DNA of 64,000 nt from Hirsutella rhossiliensis (Eukaryota > Ascomycota > Sordariomycetes > Hypocreales > Ophiocordycipitaceae), in NCBI RefSeq assembly GCF_020360975.1, contig NW_025408669.1:2232001-2296000 (forward strand). Reading direction: 5' to 3'. The translations under genes and the position numbers were made by a program. This document shows, in pieces, positions 43,710-55,564 of the stretch. Within the stretch, counting starts at the first letter, position 1. Each line of letters begins with the position of its first letter. The notes under the pieces are model-generated. The model was given only the letters and a program-made list of their open reading frames with translations. It searched no databases and was not told the DNA's origin.

Positions 43710-45429
43710 ATGGACAACTCCAGGTGAGCTTCGCCTTGCTCACTCACCCCGATAACCCTCTGCAGGCCTTTGCTGATGACTTCCCTCCAGCTTTGGTTCC
43801 GCCCTCAGGTCCTTCTGGCACACCATGACCAGCTACGACAGACGTGAGCCGAACCCCCCCTATTCTCCCCTCCCTACCTTTTGCCGAAATGCCTTCTCTC
43901 GGTCCACGGTACGCGCCACTAACGTCCAATGCTTCTGCCCAGATTCATCATACCATTCGCCGCACAGGACCGGCCGTCACGTCCCCTTGCAAACCGGCCG
44001 AAACAGCATCCTTACCGGTGTGGCCACCGCCTCCGACTCTCACCCCGACGTCGGCTCACCCTACTCCGATGAGGCTGGCCGCGTCTCGCCGCCTGCCGCC
44101 AACGGCACCAATGGCTCATACTCGCCCGGCCTGAGATCAATGGCTGCCAAGCAGGCCGACGGCTTCGAGGTACAAAGCCCCGGCGACGTGCCCATGCAGT
44201 CCTTTCACGACGGCCTACCACCCCCGCCGCCTGTCCGCCACTCGTGGAAGAAGATAGACGCGTGGGCCGAGGAGAATTACCCAGAGCTGGTCGATCAGTT
44301 GTGCGAAGGCGCCACCACAAACGACCTCAACGACCTCGAACATCAGCTCGACTGCTCGCTGCCCCAAGACGTGCGCGACTCGCTCATGATTCACGACGGC
44401 CAGGAGCGTGGAGGCAATCCCACGGGCATCATCTTTGGTTCTATGCTGCTCGACTGCGAGGAGATTGTCCAGGAATGGGAGACGTGGCGCAAGGTCAACC
44501 AGCAATTTCTGCCTGACATGGCCAATGCTCAGCCCACGACGCCCTCCAAGGCTTTTGGCGGGAGCAGCGAGGCCTCGTCGTCGCGCCAACGACCGTCGTC
44601 CTCCTCCACGGGCAGCAACGCCGACGAGTGGCGCCAGAATCTGCTGTCGCGTCAAGACTCGGTGCCCACCGGCGCCGTTCAGAAGACGTATGCCCATGTG
44701 GGCTGGATTCCCTTGGTTCGCGACTGGGGTGGCAACAACCTGGCAGTCGACCTGGCTCCCGGGCCCGGCGGCCGCTGGGGGCAGGTTGTCATGTTTGGGC
44801 GCGATTACGATACCAAATACGTCGTGGCCCGCTCTTGGGCTGCCTTCCTGGCCCTTGTAGCAGACGACCTCAACAGCGGTAAATGGTTCGTGGACGAGGA
44901 CAACGGCGAGCTCAAGTTGAGGGAGTTTAAGGAGACGCGAGTTGAGCCAGCCTACTTCAGCATTCTGCGATGGAGGATGGACCAGAAGTATGGGCGGCGC
45001 GCCGCCAGGAGGGCCTCCCTGGGGCCGCCCAAGTCGGGCTCGCCTCTTGGCTCGCGGTCGGGTTCGCCCTATGCTAGCCCTTCTGAGCCCAATGGCGACG
45101 TCCGTGGCAGGTCTGCGCAGCGCTTCGGCGGATCCTCTCCCCTGGCGAGCCCTATAACGCCGGCATACGGGAAGCCGCCTCCACTGAGTAGAGTCACAGA
45201 GGAAACGACGATTCCCGAGATACCCAGTGCCGACATCGAACCCAGCCAGCTTGTCGAAGTGGAGATGGACGCGGAGAACGAGCAAGGCAAAAATGCGCTC
45301 CGCATTTCGACCATCCCTCGCTCGCAAACGAACCTGCTCAGCGACAAGGAGAACGAACCGCCGTCGAGCAAAGTGAACGGCAAGCAACCCGCGACCGTCG
45401 ACGGAATGATGAAGACGATTGAGATTTGA
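43710..45429 (+). CDS. knr4: Knr4/Smi1 cell-wall synthesis regulator
   Basis: Exons 43710..43723, 43791..43843 and 43943..45429 give 517 aa. The first exon is 14 nt (ATG GAC AAC TCC AG). The joins rebuild 'MDNSS-FGSALRSFWHTMTSYDR-HSSYHSPHR', the conserved start. The SUKH/SMI1_KNR4 domain spans about residues 124-330, with 'WKKIDAWAEENYPELV', 'MIHDGQERGGNPTGIIFG', 'TYAHVGWIPLVRDWGGNNLAVDL' region motifs and 'WGQVVMFGRDYDTKYVV'. The flanks are Ser/Pro-rich and probably disordered. Family role: in yeast Knr4 couples the Slt2 cell-integrity MAP kinase and calcineurin pathways to glucan and chitin synthesis. Start codons further downstream would lose the conserved N-terminus. Confidence 0.92.
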
Positions 45430-47527
45430 GTCGAGGAGGCGAGGATTGGACCTTTCAAACGTATATACACATTTACCCACCACGATGGCATGACCTTTTT
45501 TACTTCGACTTTGAAAGGTGCTGAAAGGAACACCTTCATTCTGTTTGTTCCTTGGGTTCCTCATCTTTCTCTAAACATAATATCGAACGCACGCGCGCAA
45601 AAACAAGACGTCGGGGTGTTGGGCCCGCCGTGGGAGCCAACAGACCCCGGGCCTTTGTTGGCGGCCACGCGGTGGACGGCAGGGGAAGGCAACATGGCGG
45701 CGCAATAAGGAGCTGGATGGGGAGGTGGTCGCCGGTCGCCTGCTCGTCTCAATTCTTGCGACGCAGCGCGTGTCCTCGCCGCTGTCCGGTCGCGCTCGAG
45801 GCCCCCAGGAGGACGGGGCTTGTAGTTACGCGACCTCTCACTGTACCAACAGGGCTTTTGCCCGAGGCTGCTTGTCATTAGCATCTTAGAAACGGTTACG
45901 GATCGGGAGGCAGGGGACCGAGCGAGCGGCTCTCGGGATGAATGACGATGGCGCCTGTCCAGGTAGGCATGGCTGGATGGTGATGGAGCAACTCGATAGC
46001 AGTGAACACAGATATATACACACGTATATGGCCTCGCCGCGGATCCTTGACCATGTAGCTGTTATTGATGAGTGACGCCTGGCTCCTGCGACAACCTCTC
46101 TGGTCGTTAGAGATGTTGACAAATGGGCCACGACCATCCAATTGTTCTTGGATGGAAAGAAAGAAGCGAACGAAAGGTCTGGTGAGGTGACAAGAACTGA
46201 TGCTGAATCTCGGTTGACCGGTTCTCTCTTTGTGGCGCTCTTTCTCTCCTTTTCGGGTTCCTTTTGTTCTCCGTTCTTCTTTGCATCATCGTCGTCATTT
46301 GCAGTCCCTCATCGCGAACTCGACCCTTCTCCACGAAGCACGAGGTGGCACAGGGCGGCGCTTGACAGTTGGTGGCGAGGGGGGGCCGATGGAAACCAAC
46401 CCCAGCCCTCACTCAGTCACGTCACGCCACGGCCCACGAGCATCACAGCAAGCGGCCAAGCAGCTCTAGGAGCGGAGGCTGTATTACTTTGTAGAGGGGT
46501 GGGGGGAGGGGGGAAACACCCGCGACGGCGCAAGGTGAGAAAAAGCCAGGTCGTGTTTGTCTAGGGCGCAGGGGCCGTCGGAAAGGGTCTTTTTGTTTCT
46601 TCTTTTATTGTGTCTTTGCTCCTTGACGGTTTTGTTGCCATCTGGGCCTTGCCTAACCGCATTCAAGGGAGGGAGGTGGGTTACGTGGCTGAGTGAGAGG
46701 GTGGCCCGAGAGCACAGATGAGTGAGAGGGTGAGTGAGAGTGTTCGTGACGGTGGTGGAATGGGAGGTGGGGATGGGGGAAAGGGGGGGGGGGGCCTAGG
46801 AAGACGGCGCGAATGAAAAGAATAACGGCTGGAATGCCCCCCTGCCTTGTCTACATTCACGTCCCCGTCGAGACACGCACGCGTCTTCGCATGGTGGTGA
46901 GCCACGCATCAGGCGCGGGAAACTTTGTCTCGACCAACGATCGCGGCCAAGTGCGAGCCGGCAGGGCATGGAACACGCAACTCACCCACGCTTGTTCTCG
47001 ACCCTCCACCGAGAATGCGGCCATGAGCCGCGGCCTCGTCGGCCCTTGCCGGCGGAAGGGAGCATTGGCGGCAGAGCAGGCGAGGATGGACCAAGACATC
47101 CCGTCCTCGGACGCCCGCGCACGCACACGCACAAACCCCACGCGGCCGATCGTGAAATCGGACAACAAGATCAGCGGCCACGGGCGGGAGACGATCACGG
47201 CACACATGGAACAAGGTCACGATGTAGACAACTGGTTTTGTGAATGGCGCCGAAGTCGGCGAACAGGTGAAGAGATTGAAATCGCTATCTGGTTGTAGCA
47301 GCCGAAGAGCCAGCTTCAAATGAAAGTAACCCCCGTCATCAGAACATGAAGAAGAAGAAAAGAAAAGAATGGTATCTATATATACAGATGAAGAAGTTTT
47401 TGTCTGTCACAACGGACGCCGCAATCCATGCAGTCTTTGGGCCCCCCCAGAGGGCTATTTGCAAAAACCTTTTGATGCCCCCATGACAAAAGATGATGTC
47501 GTGAACGAGTCAACTCGCTGCCCCGAC
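45430..47527. other. Convergent intergenic knr4 / AA11 LPMO
   Basis: About 2.1 kb between two converging genes. It has a G12 run (46783..46794) and several short GA/CT-rich stretches. No open frame has motifs or usable splice context. Confidence 0.5.
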
Positions 47528-48832
47528 CTAGGCCGCGAAGCGAAGGGCGTGGCGGATCGTCCGCTTGGCGTTGCCAGCCGCCATCTTGATGTCGGCCGAC
47601 TCGCCCGAGCCGCACTTCATGCCCAACGACATCTGCGACAGAGCGGACCAGGTGCCGCTGGCGCAGCGCTGGAAGGAGGAGCCGCCGACGCAGTTCCAGT
47701 CGCCCTCGGAGGCGCAGGGAGTGCCGGGAGCGTGGGCACCAGCTGGCGAGGGGCCGGCGTCGCTGCTCGGGGCCGGCGTAGCGGGTTTAGGCTGCGCAGG
47801 GCTCTGGGGATGACCGGTCGCGCCGGGGCGAACGCCCGTGGCCGCGGCGCCGCCCTTGGGGACGGTTATAAAGACGCCGCCGGGAACACCGGAGGCACCA
47901 CCCTTGGGGGAACCGCCATTGGGAGAGCCGCCGTTGGGGTAGCCACTGTTGGGAGAGCCACCGCTGGGAATGCCACCGACAGGCTTCGTGGGATAGACGC
48001 CGGTGTTGCTGGTGGGCGAGCCAACGTTGGGAGAGCCACCGGCGGGCTGCGTGGGAACGGGATAGGCACCTGCGTTGCTGGTGGGCGAGCCGCTTCCGTA
48101 GCCAGGCTTGGTCGGGGCGGGCTTCTTGCCGCCGCCGCCGCCACCCTTGCAGTTACCACTGGGGGGGCCAAGGCTGCCATCGCCGTTGGGCCTGTCGACA
48201 TCCTGGCCGGCATTGGGGAACTGGACATCGGTGCCCTCCTTGGTGGAGCAGTCGCCGACAGACTTGAGGTTGGCAACCATCATGTCGGGCAGCGTCTGCA
48301 AGAAGCCTTCGGAGCCGCCCGAGCCCTGGACGGTGAGGGGGGCGCAGTTCATGTACATCTCTCGGTTGCCGACCTTGTTGAACCAGGTCCAGGCGAGGGT
48401 GTAGTTACCGACAGGCATCTCTTTGGGAATGGTGTAATCGTACTTGTTGCCGCTCTTGATGTCAGGGCTGTTGCCCGGCAGATTGCCAGCGGTGTCCTTG
48501 GCGGGACATCCGCCCTCAATGGACTTGATGACCTTCCACTGAGAGTCCTTGTTGGGCTCGGCGTCGGTGGTGACGGAGACTTGGCAAGAACCGCCGCCGT
48601 GGACGGCCGAGCCTTGGAACTGGAGCTGCTGGGTGCTTCCCTGCGGGAAAACGTTGCTGGCGCCCTCGTCGGCAAAGGTGTTGGCGCGCATCTTGCAGGG
48701 GAAGTCGGAGCCGCTCGCGTCCAAGGGGCTGTTGTTGAGGGTGGACTTGCCATAGGGGACAGGGCTGATCATGATCATGTGAGCGCTGCTCACGGCGACC
48801 AGGCCGGCGGCGGTGAAAGCCTTGACGAGCAT
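47528..48832 (-). CDS. AA11 lytic polysaccharide monooxygenase with X278-like C-terminus
   Basis: A single exon of 434 aa. The signal peptide is 1-17. Cleavage before His18 exposes the N-terminal His that binds copper (HMIMISPVPYGKSTLNNSPL). The second copper-ligand His is His78 in 'AVHGGGSCQ'. Cys residues typical of AA11 follow ('GSDFPCKMR', 'IEGGCP', 'MNCAPLTVQ'). The catalytic domain ends near residue 230. A Gly/Pro/Ser-rich linker with GSPN/GSPT repeats (about 235-380) joins a small C-terminal Cys-containing module, 'CASEGDWNCVGGSSFQRC', like X278. Known AA11 enzymes oxidatively cleave chitin. A TATA box lies about 106 bp upstream. The linker suggests attachment to chitin or the wall. 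Confidence 0.9.
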   Translation of the reverse strand: MLVKAFTAAGLVAVSSAHMIMISPVPYGKSTLNNSPLDASGSDFPCKMRANTFADEGASNVFPQGSTQQLQFQGSAVHGGGSCQVSVTTDAEPNKDSQWKVIKSIEGGCPAKDTAGNLPGNSPDIKSGNKYDYTIPKEMPVGNYTLAWTWFNKVGNREMYMNCAPLTVQGSGGSEGFLQTLPDMMVANLKSVGDCSTKEGTDVQFPNAGQDVDRPNGDGSLGPPSGNCKGGGGGGKKPAPTKPGYGSGSPTSNAGAYPVPTQPAGGSPNVGSPTSNTGVYPTKPVGGIPSGGSPNSGYPNGGSPNGGSPKGGASGVPGGVFITVPKGGAAATGVRPGATGHPQSPAQPKPATPAPSSDAGPSPAGAHAPGTPCASEGDWNCVGGSSFQRCASGTWSALSQMSLGMKCGSGESADIKMAAGNAKRTIRHALRFAA

Positions 48833-48937
48833 ATTTACGGCGGGTAGGCTGGGAGGTGGACTTGAAGGTGGGAGTCGTTGCTTCTGATTGCTTATGGTGT
48901 CGAGAGTCTTGACGTTCCAGACGCCAGAGACAGCAGA

Positions 48938-48945
48938 TATATATA
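48938..48945 (-). promoter_or_regulatory. TATA box of the AA11 LPMO gene
   Basis: 'tatatata' 106 bp upstream of the start codon at 48832. Consistent with an inducible secreted-enzyme promoter. Confidence 0.6.
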
Positions 48946-50639
48946 GGTGCGAAAGGAGAGTCGTTGATGCAGCTGTGAAGAGCGATCAAGGGGGCGAACG
49001 TCGAGTTCTGAACAGGTTGGAGATAAAGGACAAAAGGCTGTTCGGAGAGTTAGAATGGGGCAAGTTCGACAACAATAGGACATGTTGAAGGGGTCTTCTG
49101 AATGAAACATTCAAGGTGAACATGAACAGGATGGAATCGCACAAAAGGAAGCGGCATAAATGAGAGGGCAAGGGGAGAGAATGGTTTGCTAGGTGCCAGA
49201 GATTGACAGGTGGACGAGGACAGAACTTACCCAGTCAAGGTGGCACGAACAAGAGGTGGTGGCACAATGGTCGCGAGACTCGACGATCTTGAAGAAGGCC
49301 CAAAAAGGATTGCGATGAAAGCAAGCAAACAAGGGCTAGCCTTGAGGTGGGAAGAAGAAGAAGAAACAGCAGCTTGGCTGAGGGAATGAAAGTTGTCTCG
49401 AAGACGAACCACCTCAAGGAGAAGGGAAAGGATGGGATGACGGGAGCTGTCAGGACGGGAGAGCGAGGAATGGCGAGCAGACGCGGGCAGTCTTATATCA
49501 GGCAGAGAAGACTGCCCGGCCACCATCAGGCCAGGCCTCGCCGCCTCCCCTGATGGACATCCAGGGCCAGGGGCTTCAGGATTAGATGACGGGGTCGAGG
49601 TGATTGGACGAAAGCCAGGGCCGGCAAGGCCAGAGAGAGAGCCGCAGGTCGACAGATGGCGCGCATGCGTGCCATTGACGCAAGACAAACGGGCCGGGGA
49701 CGGGGGGGGCCAACAGAGCAATCCATCGCAGCCAAATCCCAGCCACGGTTCGAGTGGGCTTGGCCGCTCGACGTTTCGAAGCGCGGTGAGCCCCCAGGGG
49801 GCTAGGTCGCACGATGCTCAAGGGAGCAGACGGTCGAGGGCGGTGATAGGCTGGCCAGTCTGTTTCACAGCTTCGTGGTCGAGAGAATAAAGCCGTGCCA
49901 TGACGGGATGGTGGATGGGTGGTGGAGATGCGCCAGATGGAGCTTCGACGGTCCACGCCCCATGCCCAGGGCCGGGCCCACGGCACCCACCCCTGGCGGC
50001 TGGGGCCCACTCGAGCCTTGCCATGGCCTCCGTGCCGGGGCTGGCGTAGCGCCTCGTCTTCCTTTGGAGCTGTGTGTTTGCGTATGTTTGGTGGATGTGG
50101 ATGCCGGGGGGAGGCATGGGGGGAGGCTAAGTGACGGGCGACGTAGCCAACGTGACCGACCTCTCCCCCACCACCGCCCACCCCCCTGTAATGATCGCCC
50201 TTCCCCCTGCCATGGGCGCAGCCGCGGGGCCAGAGACCCCCAAAGCGCTGTAAGCCCAGGGCTATTGGCGGTGTCTCTCAGCCTGTCAGACCCCCAAAGC
50301 GGCGCGGCTCTCTCACAGCGTCTTCTTTTTTCCTCCTCCCTTGAACTTGATCTCCTTTTAGCAGCGCCCGCTAACTACGCGGGCCCCAAAAACACACACG
50401 CCGCGTAAGCGAATCACCAGCCGAGGGGGACGGGGGCGTGTGTCTCGCTGTGCCTCGCCTTGCCGCCGCCTTCTCGTTTCCTCGTCCAATTCGTCAATCG
50501 GCGGCGGCGGCGGCCTCCAGAAGGCCCTCGAGAGAGACGGTGGCTAGCAAAGATGCGAGACACTGGGCTTGCGCTAGGTACCTCACCAGTACACAGACCA
50601 CCCGCGCGGTACATACTTGCGGCCGCCAATGGGCGGCTA

Positions 50640-50735
50640 GAGGTAGGTAGGTACCTTAGATACTGCCAGTGGTAGTACCAGTCCGCTGTAGCTGTTGGCC
50701 GGTACCTACCTACCGGTACCTACCTACCGGTAGTA
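50640..50735. repeat. TACC/GGTA simple-repeat patch
   Basis: Several copies of 'ggtacctacctacc' and its inverse. Similar to the patch at 42143..42185. Confidence 0.7.
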
Positions 50736-52108
50736 GAGCCGCCGATGCGCCGTCGTTTCTGCAGCAGATTCGTCGTCGTCGGCAGCCTTTTTTACCCTCT
50801 CCCCGTCGCCGCCGCCTCCCTTTTTCGTGGCTGGACTCTACTCTCTCCCTGCCTCACCGTCTCTGCCCATTCCGCCGTTGCCTTTATCCCTCTTCCGCTC
50901 TCTTCCTGCACGTATCTGCTTTTTCCCCCGCAAGTGCGTGACCAACGAGGAACGAAGCGCGGGTTCTCGGCCGATTGACGCCTCGGGTACCCTGCTCCGA
51001 ACCAGATGCCCGCACGCAGGGGGGGGGGGGTAGCCAGACCGACAAACCCCAGGAGATGGATGCTGAATGGGGGAGAAAGAACATGAAAAAAAAACGACTG
51101 CTTTGACCTTGAAACCGTGGTTGTGCGCGCGCGTGCGAGCTACACGTCGTCTGGGGTCTCCTCCAATCGGCTGGCACCAGCACGGCCCTCGCCCATCTAC
51201 AATGGGGGGGCCCCCTGGTCGCTCATCATCGGCCCCGCTCCTCGTGGATTTCTGTTTATGGGACATGGGATTTTCTGCAAATCAGGGGTAATTTTTCATT
51301 TTTTGGGGCAAGGAACCACTTGGCCCTCCCGCCCCCTCGCCGACGACATGACGACGTGGTCGAAGCTTTCGGAGCGTTCGGGGCGACTGTGGGAGTCCTA
51401 GACATCCATTGCCTATCTGGGGCTTCTTCCTGTCTTGCTCATTGTTTGCTGCTGCTCCCTTTTTCCATTACCTTTTTCCACCAACTGCGTAAAAGAAAGG
51501 TGAGACGGCGGTTCAACTGTGTCTGTCTGTCCCTGGTCGGGCCGGCGCGGACTGATTGGCCGTCAGACATTGATTGTCCTGATGCATGTACTGACATGAC
51601 AGTACGGAGTCTTTTTGTCAGCATCCCTCCTCTGCTAGGTGTGCTGCAATGCGCACGCATATGGACCCTTGCGGTACCTTGCAGCAACTCGGGGGCCCGG
51701 CAAGAAATAAATGGTTCTGGGAGGAAGCGAGGAGCTGAGGTGCGAATACATTGTAGGTACTCCGTACAGCGGGCGACTTCACTGGATCCAGGTGACTGCC
51801 AGCACAGCACACACCACGCACTGCAGGGGCGGCCGCTCCTCTTCAGGGGAGCACAGGCGCCTGGCTTTTGGCAGCTCGGTGTCACGGCGGGTGGGACCGG
51901 TGAGACAGGCCAGGTTTCATCCCAAGCACGCACATGCAGGTACGCGCACGCTACTGGTGCGTGCTTGTCGACGACGGCAAGCATCTCTCAGTCGGCGGTC
52001 GGTGCACGGGTCCGTGGGACGAGCCCCTTGCTTTCCATCGCCAGCAGACACGGCCGTCGTCTTGGCTCCGTCCGTTACCATTTCCTGCGTCCTTTTCTCT
52101 TCCGTTCT

Positions 52109-52110
<2 letters not shown>

Positions 52111-52136
<26 letters not shown>
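52111..52136. repeat. Poly-T, 26 bases
   Basis: Uninterrupted T run in intergenic DNA. The length may be inexact because of sequencing. Confidence 0.8.
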
Positions 52137-52141
<5 letters not shown>

Positions 52142-53941
52142 TTCCCTTTCCGACTTCTTCTTCTTCCACCTCCACCCTTCCAGACTGCACCTGGAAGTTC
52201 CAGGTGCCCCCTTTCGCGTGGCCTTGGTAGCATCGGTGGCGGCGGCTGCGTGTTTTGCGTGCGCCTCGGTGCTACGGCAGCGGCTACGAATACCTTGTTG
52301 GATTTAAGCATGGATGCGCTCCCGAACTGCCCTGCTACGTAGCATCACCGGCGTCTCAGGCACAAGCCGCCACCGCTGCAAATAGCCGCCGACAAGCCCC
52401 GGCGTGCGCATGCATGCACGCATTCACGGCCAGGTCACTCTCCTTTCCACCTTCTCTCGTCTCTTGGCCTCGACCACTTTTTTTGCCACGATGCCACCAG
52501 GAGACCCCTGATTGTCCTCTTTTATGGGGCCGCAAACACATGCCTTTGCTCCTGGGGAGGAAGGCGGGATTTTTAACCTTGCATTGGTTGGGTGGATCCT
52601 AGATTGCTTATTGCGACTTGTTCTTTCAATTGCGCCGCCAATCGAGCATGGGCGCAAAAGAGTGGTTGATTCCCAAATGGTAATCCTTGGTCGCGGGAGG
52701 ACGCATCTTGGCATCCATCAGTCCTATGACACGGCCGTTCATTCAAGCGGCCGTATTCCGTAGCATGAACGCCCTTGGTCACTCTGTCGGCGCAATGCTC
52801 CCTTAGCCTTGCCTCTCGGCATGATAGCCACGATTCGTGTCGACCGTCAATACAGAGTACAAGGCCTCTAGCTCCCGGGACACGCAATCGCCATTCTTTA
52901 CTCTCCCGGCGGCCGGCTTCCAAGGCCCGGCCCCGCACCGTCGTTACCCCTTCATCCTCATCATCTGCCTACGTACTGCCTAGAAGGGGGGGCATGTGGT
53001 GTTCGTGAAACCTCGCCTCCGCAAGTCCGTGGGGCCCGGGGATGATCAATACGGCCTGCCCTTGTTCGCATGACCCCCAACCATCCACATTTTCGCCGGT
53101 ATTCCATTTCCGCTTCTTCGCGGCCCGGAAAACTGTGCAGCCATCATCGTGAGTAATAGGTGAACCATTACCAACTAACCTGCTCCCGCCACCCACATCA
53201 GGCTAGGAATCCGAGGATCCTGGAGGCCCCCACTCCATGTGCCTCATGGGACTTTTACAAACGCATGCTGGCCTTGTTCGACTGCTCGGCCCAACAAACA
53301 TGACCCCGTCAACGGCATGGCGTGACTCTGGTTTCCCCGATGGTCCCTCAAATCACCCAACGCAGGGATATCGCTCTGCAGCCCGTTGCCAAGGCACGGC
53401 GAGCACGATAACAGCATGGAAATATCAGGCATGGTGCACATCCTTTGACTCCATTTCTCATCTGTCCAAGACGCCACCCAATTTTTACGAACCGTGGTTG
53501 GGAAACTGTCGCTGAAACAAGTTGCGGCGCCAAGTGGCTGGCACCATCCTCTAAATTCCACCTCGCCAACGCCATCGCGATTGCACCAAAGGCATGGGCA
53601 CGAGGCCCTGGATGGAGAAAAAAATTTCACTTTGCGAGGGTCTTGCATTTTGCTTTGCCAGCCTCGCTCACTTTTGTTCTGTCAAACTTGTCATTTGCCC
53701 GTAGCTAGTGGTTGATACCATCCTCACTCACGGCAAGCCTGGCTCCCGTCTGAAGACGATGGTGGTAGGGCAGACGGCCGTTAGCAGACACCCAGAAGCC
53801 GCCGTTCAACGCGGCATCAAGACTTCTCGAGGCAACCTGGCCTCGAGCTGCCGCGTGAAATCTTTGACCCATGCGAGACCAGAGGCCCACTACAAGACAC
53901 CGTTTGCCCCCTCTCTGTCATCGAGTGCTAAAATGGACGAG

Positions 53942-54558
53942 TTAGCAAATGCAGTTTGCTTGACGGCAGCGCAACAAGTTCTCACCGTCGTCATATCCCA
54001 ATCGGTTCCGAGTCCACATCTTCATCTTGTCTCTGCGAAACTCTTCAAAGTCCCACTCGCGCCTCTCTAGGCATTCGGGGAAAAGAAAGGCGTAGACAAA
54101 CGTCTCCTTCGTTTCACTGACCGCCTGGTCGTCGCCCTTCTTCTCCAAGAGCTGGACTGTCGCCTTGACGCGTTCATACTCGTCGCCCTCGAAGTAGTCC
54201 AGCTTTTGCATGTTGGCGTCTGTCAAGCCTGTGGCATAGACACCTCGCACGCTGTGGCCCTCCTGGGGTACGACGGCGGGATAGTCGGCCAGCTGCACGC
54301 GATGGCGGCAATATCCGTTCAGAATCGCGGGCGTAAACGTGTGGAGGTCGCGAATTGCTTTTGGCGGCCAATCGTCCCCGTAGCACACGCTGAAGAACAC
54401 CTCGGGAGCCATCTGCTCCACAGTCAGCATTACCATCAAGGCTGTCGTCAGCTCATTCAGAATTTACCAAGGTTCCTGCCATGGTCAGCACGTGTCCTGT
54501 CGTGGTCTTGTTCGGCTTGGTACGAACCATAGAAAAAAGCTGTGTATTCTCCGCTCAT
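53942..54558 (-). CDS. AIG2-like / gamma-glutamylcyclotransferase-family protein
   Basis: Three exons on the minus strand, 54558..54528, 54475..54468 and 54412..53942, give 169 aa. The middle exon is only 8 nt. It is required to rebuild 'MSGEYTAFFY-GTL-MAPEVFFSVCYG', the family's substrate-binding loop (YGTL). Both introns (52 and 55 bp) have GT...CAG ends, and a CTGAC branch site is visible. The body shows 'FTPAILNGYCRHRVQLADYP', 'VRGVYATGL' and 'LDYFEGDEYERV', which contains the likely catalytic acid (Glu88 in YFEG). Family members release 5-oxoproline from gamma-glutamyl compounds, and the substrate here is not known. An unspliced reading from 54439 would give a protein lacking YGTL. The gene diverges from tra1. 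Confidence 0.88.
54468..54475 (-). other. 8-nt coding microexon
   Basis: GAACCTTG, preceded by CAG and followed by GTAAAT on the minus strand. With the last G of exon 1 it encodes Gly-Thr-Leu of the YGTL motif. It belongs to the AIG2-like gene. Confidence 0.8.
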
Positions 54559-55564
54559 CCTGTTTCTTTGACAGCGACGAGTCAAATCGAGAAGATGATG
54601 ACGCGAGTCGATAGAGTGCTTCGCTGACTGCGAGCTCCAGTGGGAAAAGAGTAGATTCTCGGAATAGTAGCGGACTCGAGCGCGTATACCAATTTCAAAG
54701 AAAGGGATGGCGCAACGCTCTGGCGAGAGAATGGAACCGCCAGTTGGCACCCAGATGGCCTTTTAAGACGGAAGAACTGCGCACACGTAACACACAGAGG
54801 CGCAGGAACGACACCACCAAGATTTTCTGTTCAAGGAGTAATATGTGTGAGTTCAGACTCTATTCAGCCGGTGCCTGACTGCGTTCGTTAGCGGGGCGAG
54901 CGACGCGGAGGTTAACTTCAGGATCGGCCGCGCAGATCCAAAGGGAAAAGCGCGTCCGAGTACAAAAGAATGATGCACTAGAAGCAACCTCAGCAAACCT
55001 GAGCCAAGGGCCACGCGAACTGCGTCCGAAATACACCGGCCTAGTAGTGTAGGTGGGCAAAGAGCGGTTGACTTGACAGCTGCAAGCGTCTGCGCCCGAA
55101 TCGGGATTGATAAGATAGGCGCGCTTCTTGGCGTGCCTCCCACTGTGAGGCCGGCGGCAGCGACTAGCGCCGGAACATAGTTGCTGCGCCCCCTAGCGCC
55201 CTTGGAATTGGCGGCCGTGGTCCCCAGCTTCGAGGTTTCCGTACTGTAATTTTCAACGCAACCCTCTTCATCACGCTTCGCGTAACCCATCGCGAGATTC
55301 CCTGCCGAGCCAAGCCAGCTGCGCGGCACCGACCCGGCGTCGACTCGAAACTGCACCCGAACGAGCAGATTCAAGGCCCAGCTTCATTACCGCACGTCCG
55401 TAGCAGCTCTGGGTGCCGTTCCCGATCCCGCTCCCTCTTCGCGACGCCGCGGCTCGCGACAGCCTTGCCATCTGCCGGGCCCGCCCAACTACTGAGCTGC
55501 GCAGCTCCGAAGCTCTCTCGGATGGAAACCACGGCCGCGTCTTGTGGACGCCAATGATGCAGCC
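54559..55564. other. Divergent promoter AIG2-like / tra1
   Basis: About 1 kb between two divergent start codons. The longest open frame (54853..55374, minus) has no motif. It should contain both promoters. Confidence 0.5.

Larger units (their letters stand above)
48833..53941. other. 5.1-kb gene-free region upstream of the LPMO
   Basis: No gene with motif support was found on either strand. Contents include the LPMO promoter, GGTACC/CTACC simple repeats (50640..50735), homopolymer runs, a T26 run (52111..52136) and CT-rich patches. The longest open frame (51320..52138, plus) is low-complexity and ends in the T-run. Confidence 0.5.

Noticed and set aside
44215..45564. 449-codon open frame, minus strand
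   Set aside because: Antisense shadow of knr4 with no recognisable domain.
47369..48847. 492-codon open frame, plus strand
   Set aside because: Antisense shadow of the AA11 LPMO, low-complexity Gly/Ala/Val.
51320..52138. 272-codon open frame, plus strand
   Set aside because: Low complexity, ends in poly-Phe from a T26 run, no domain.
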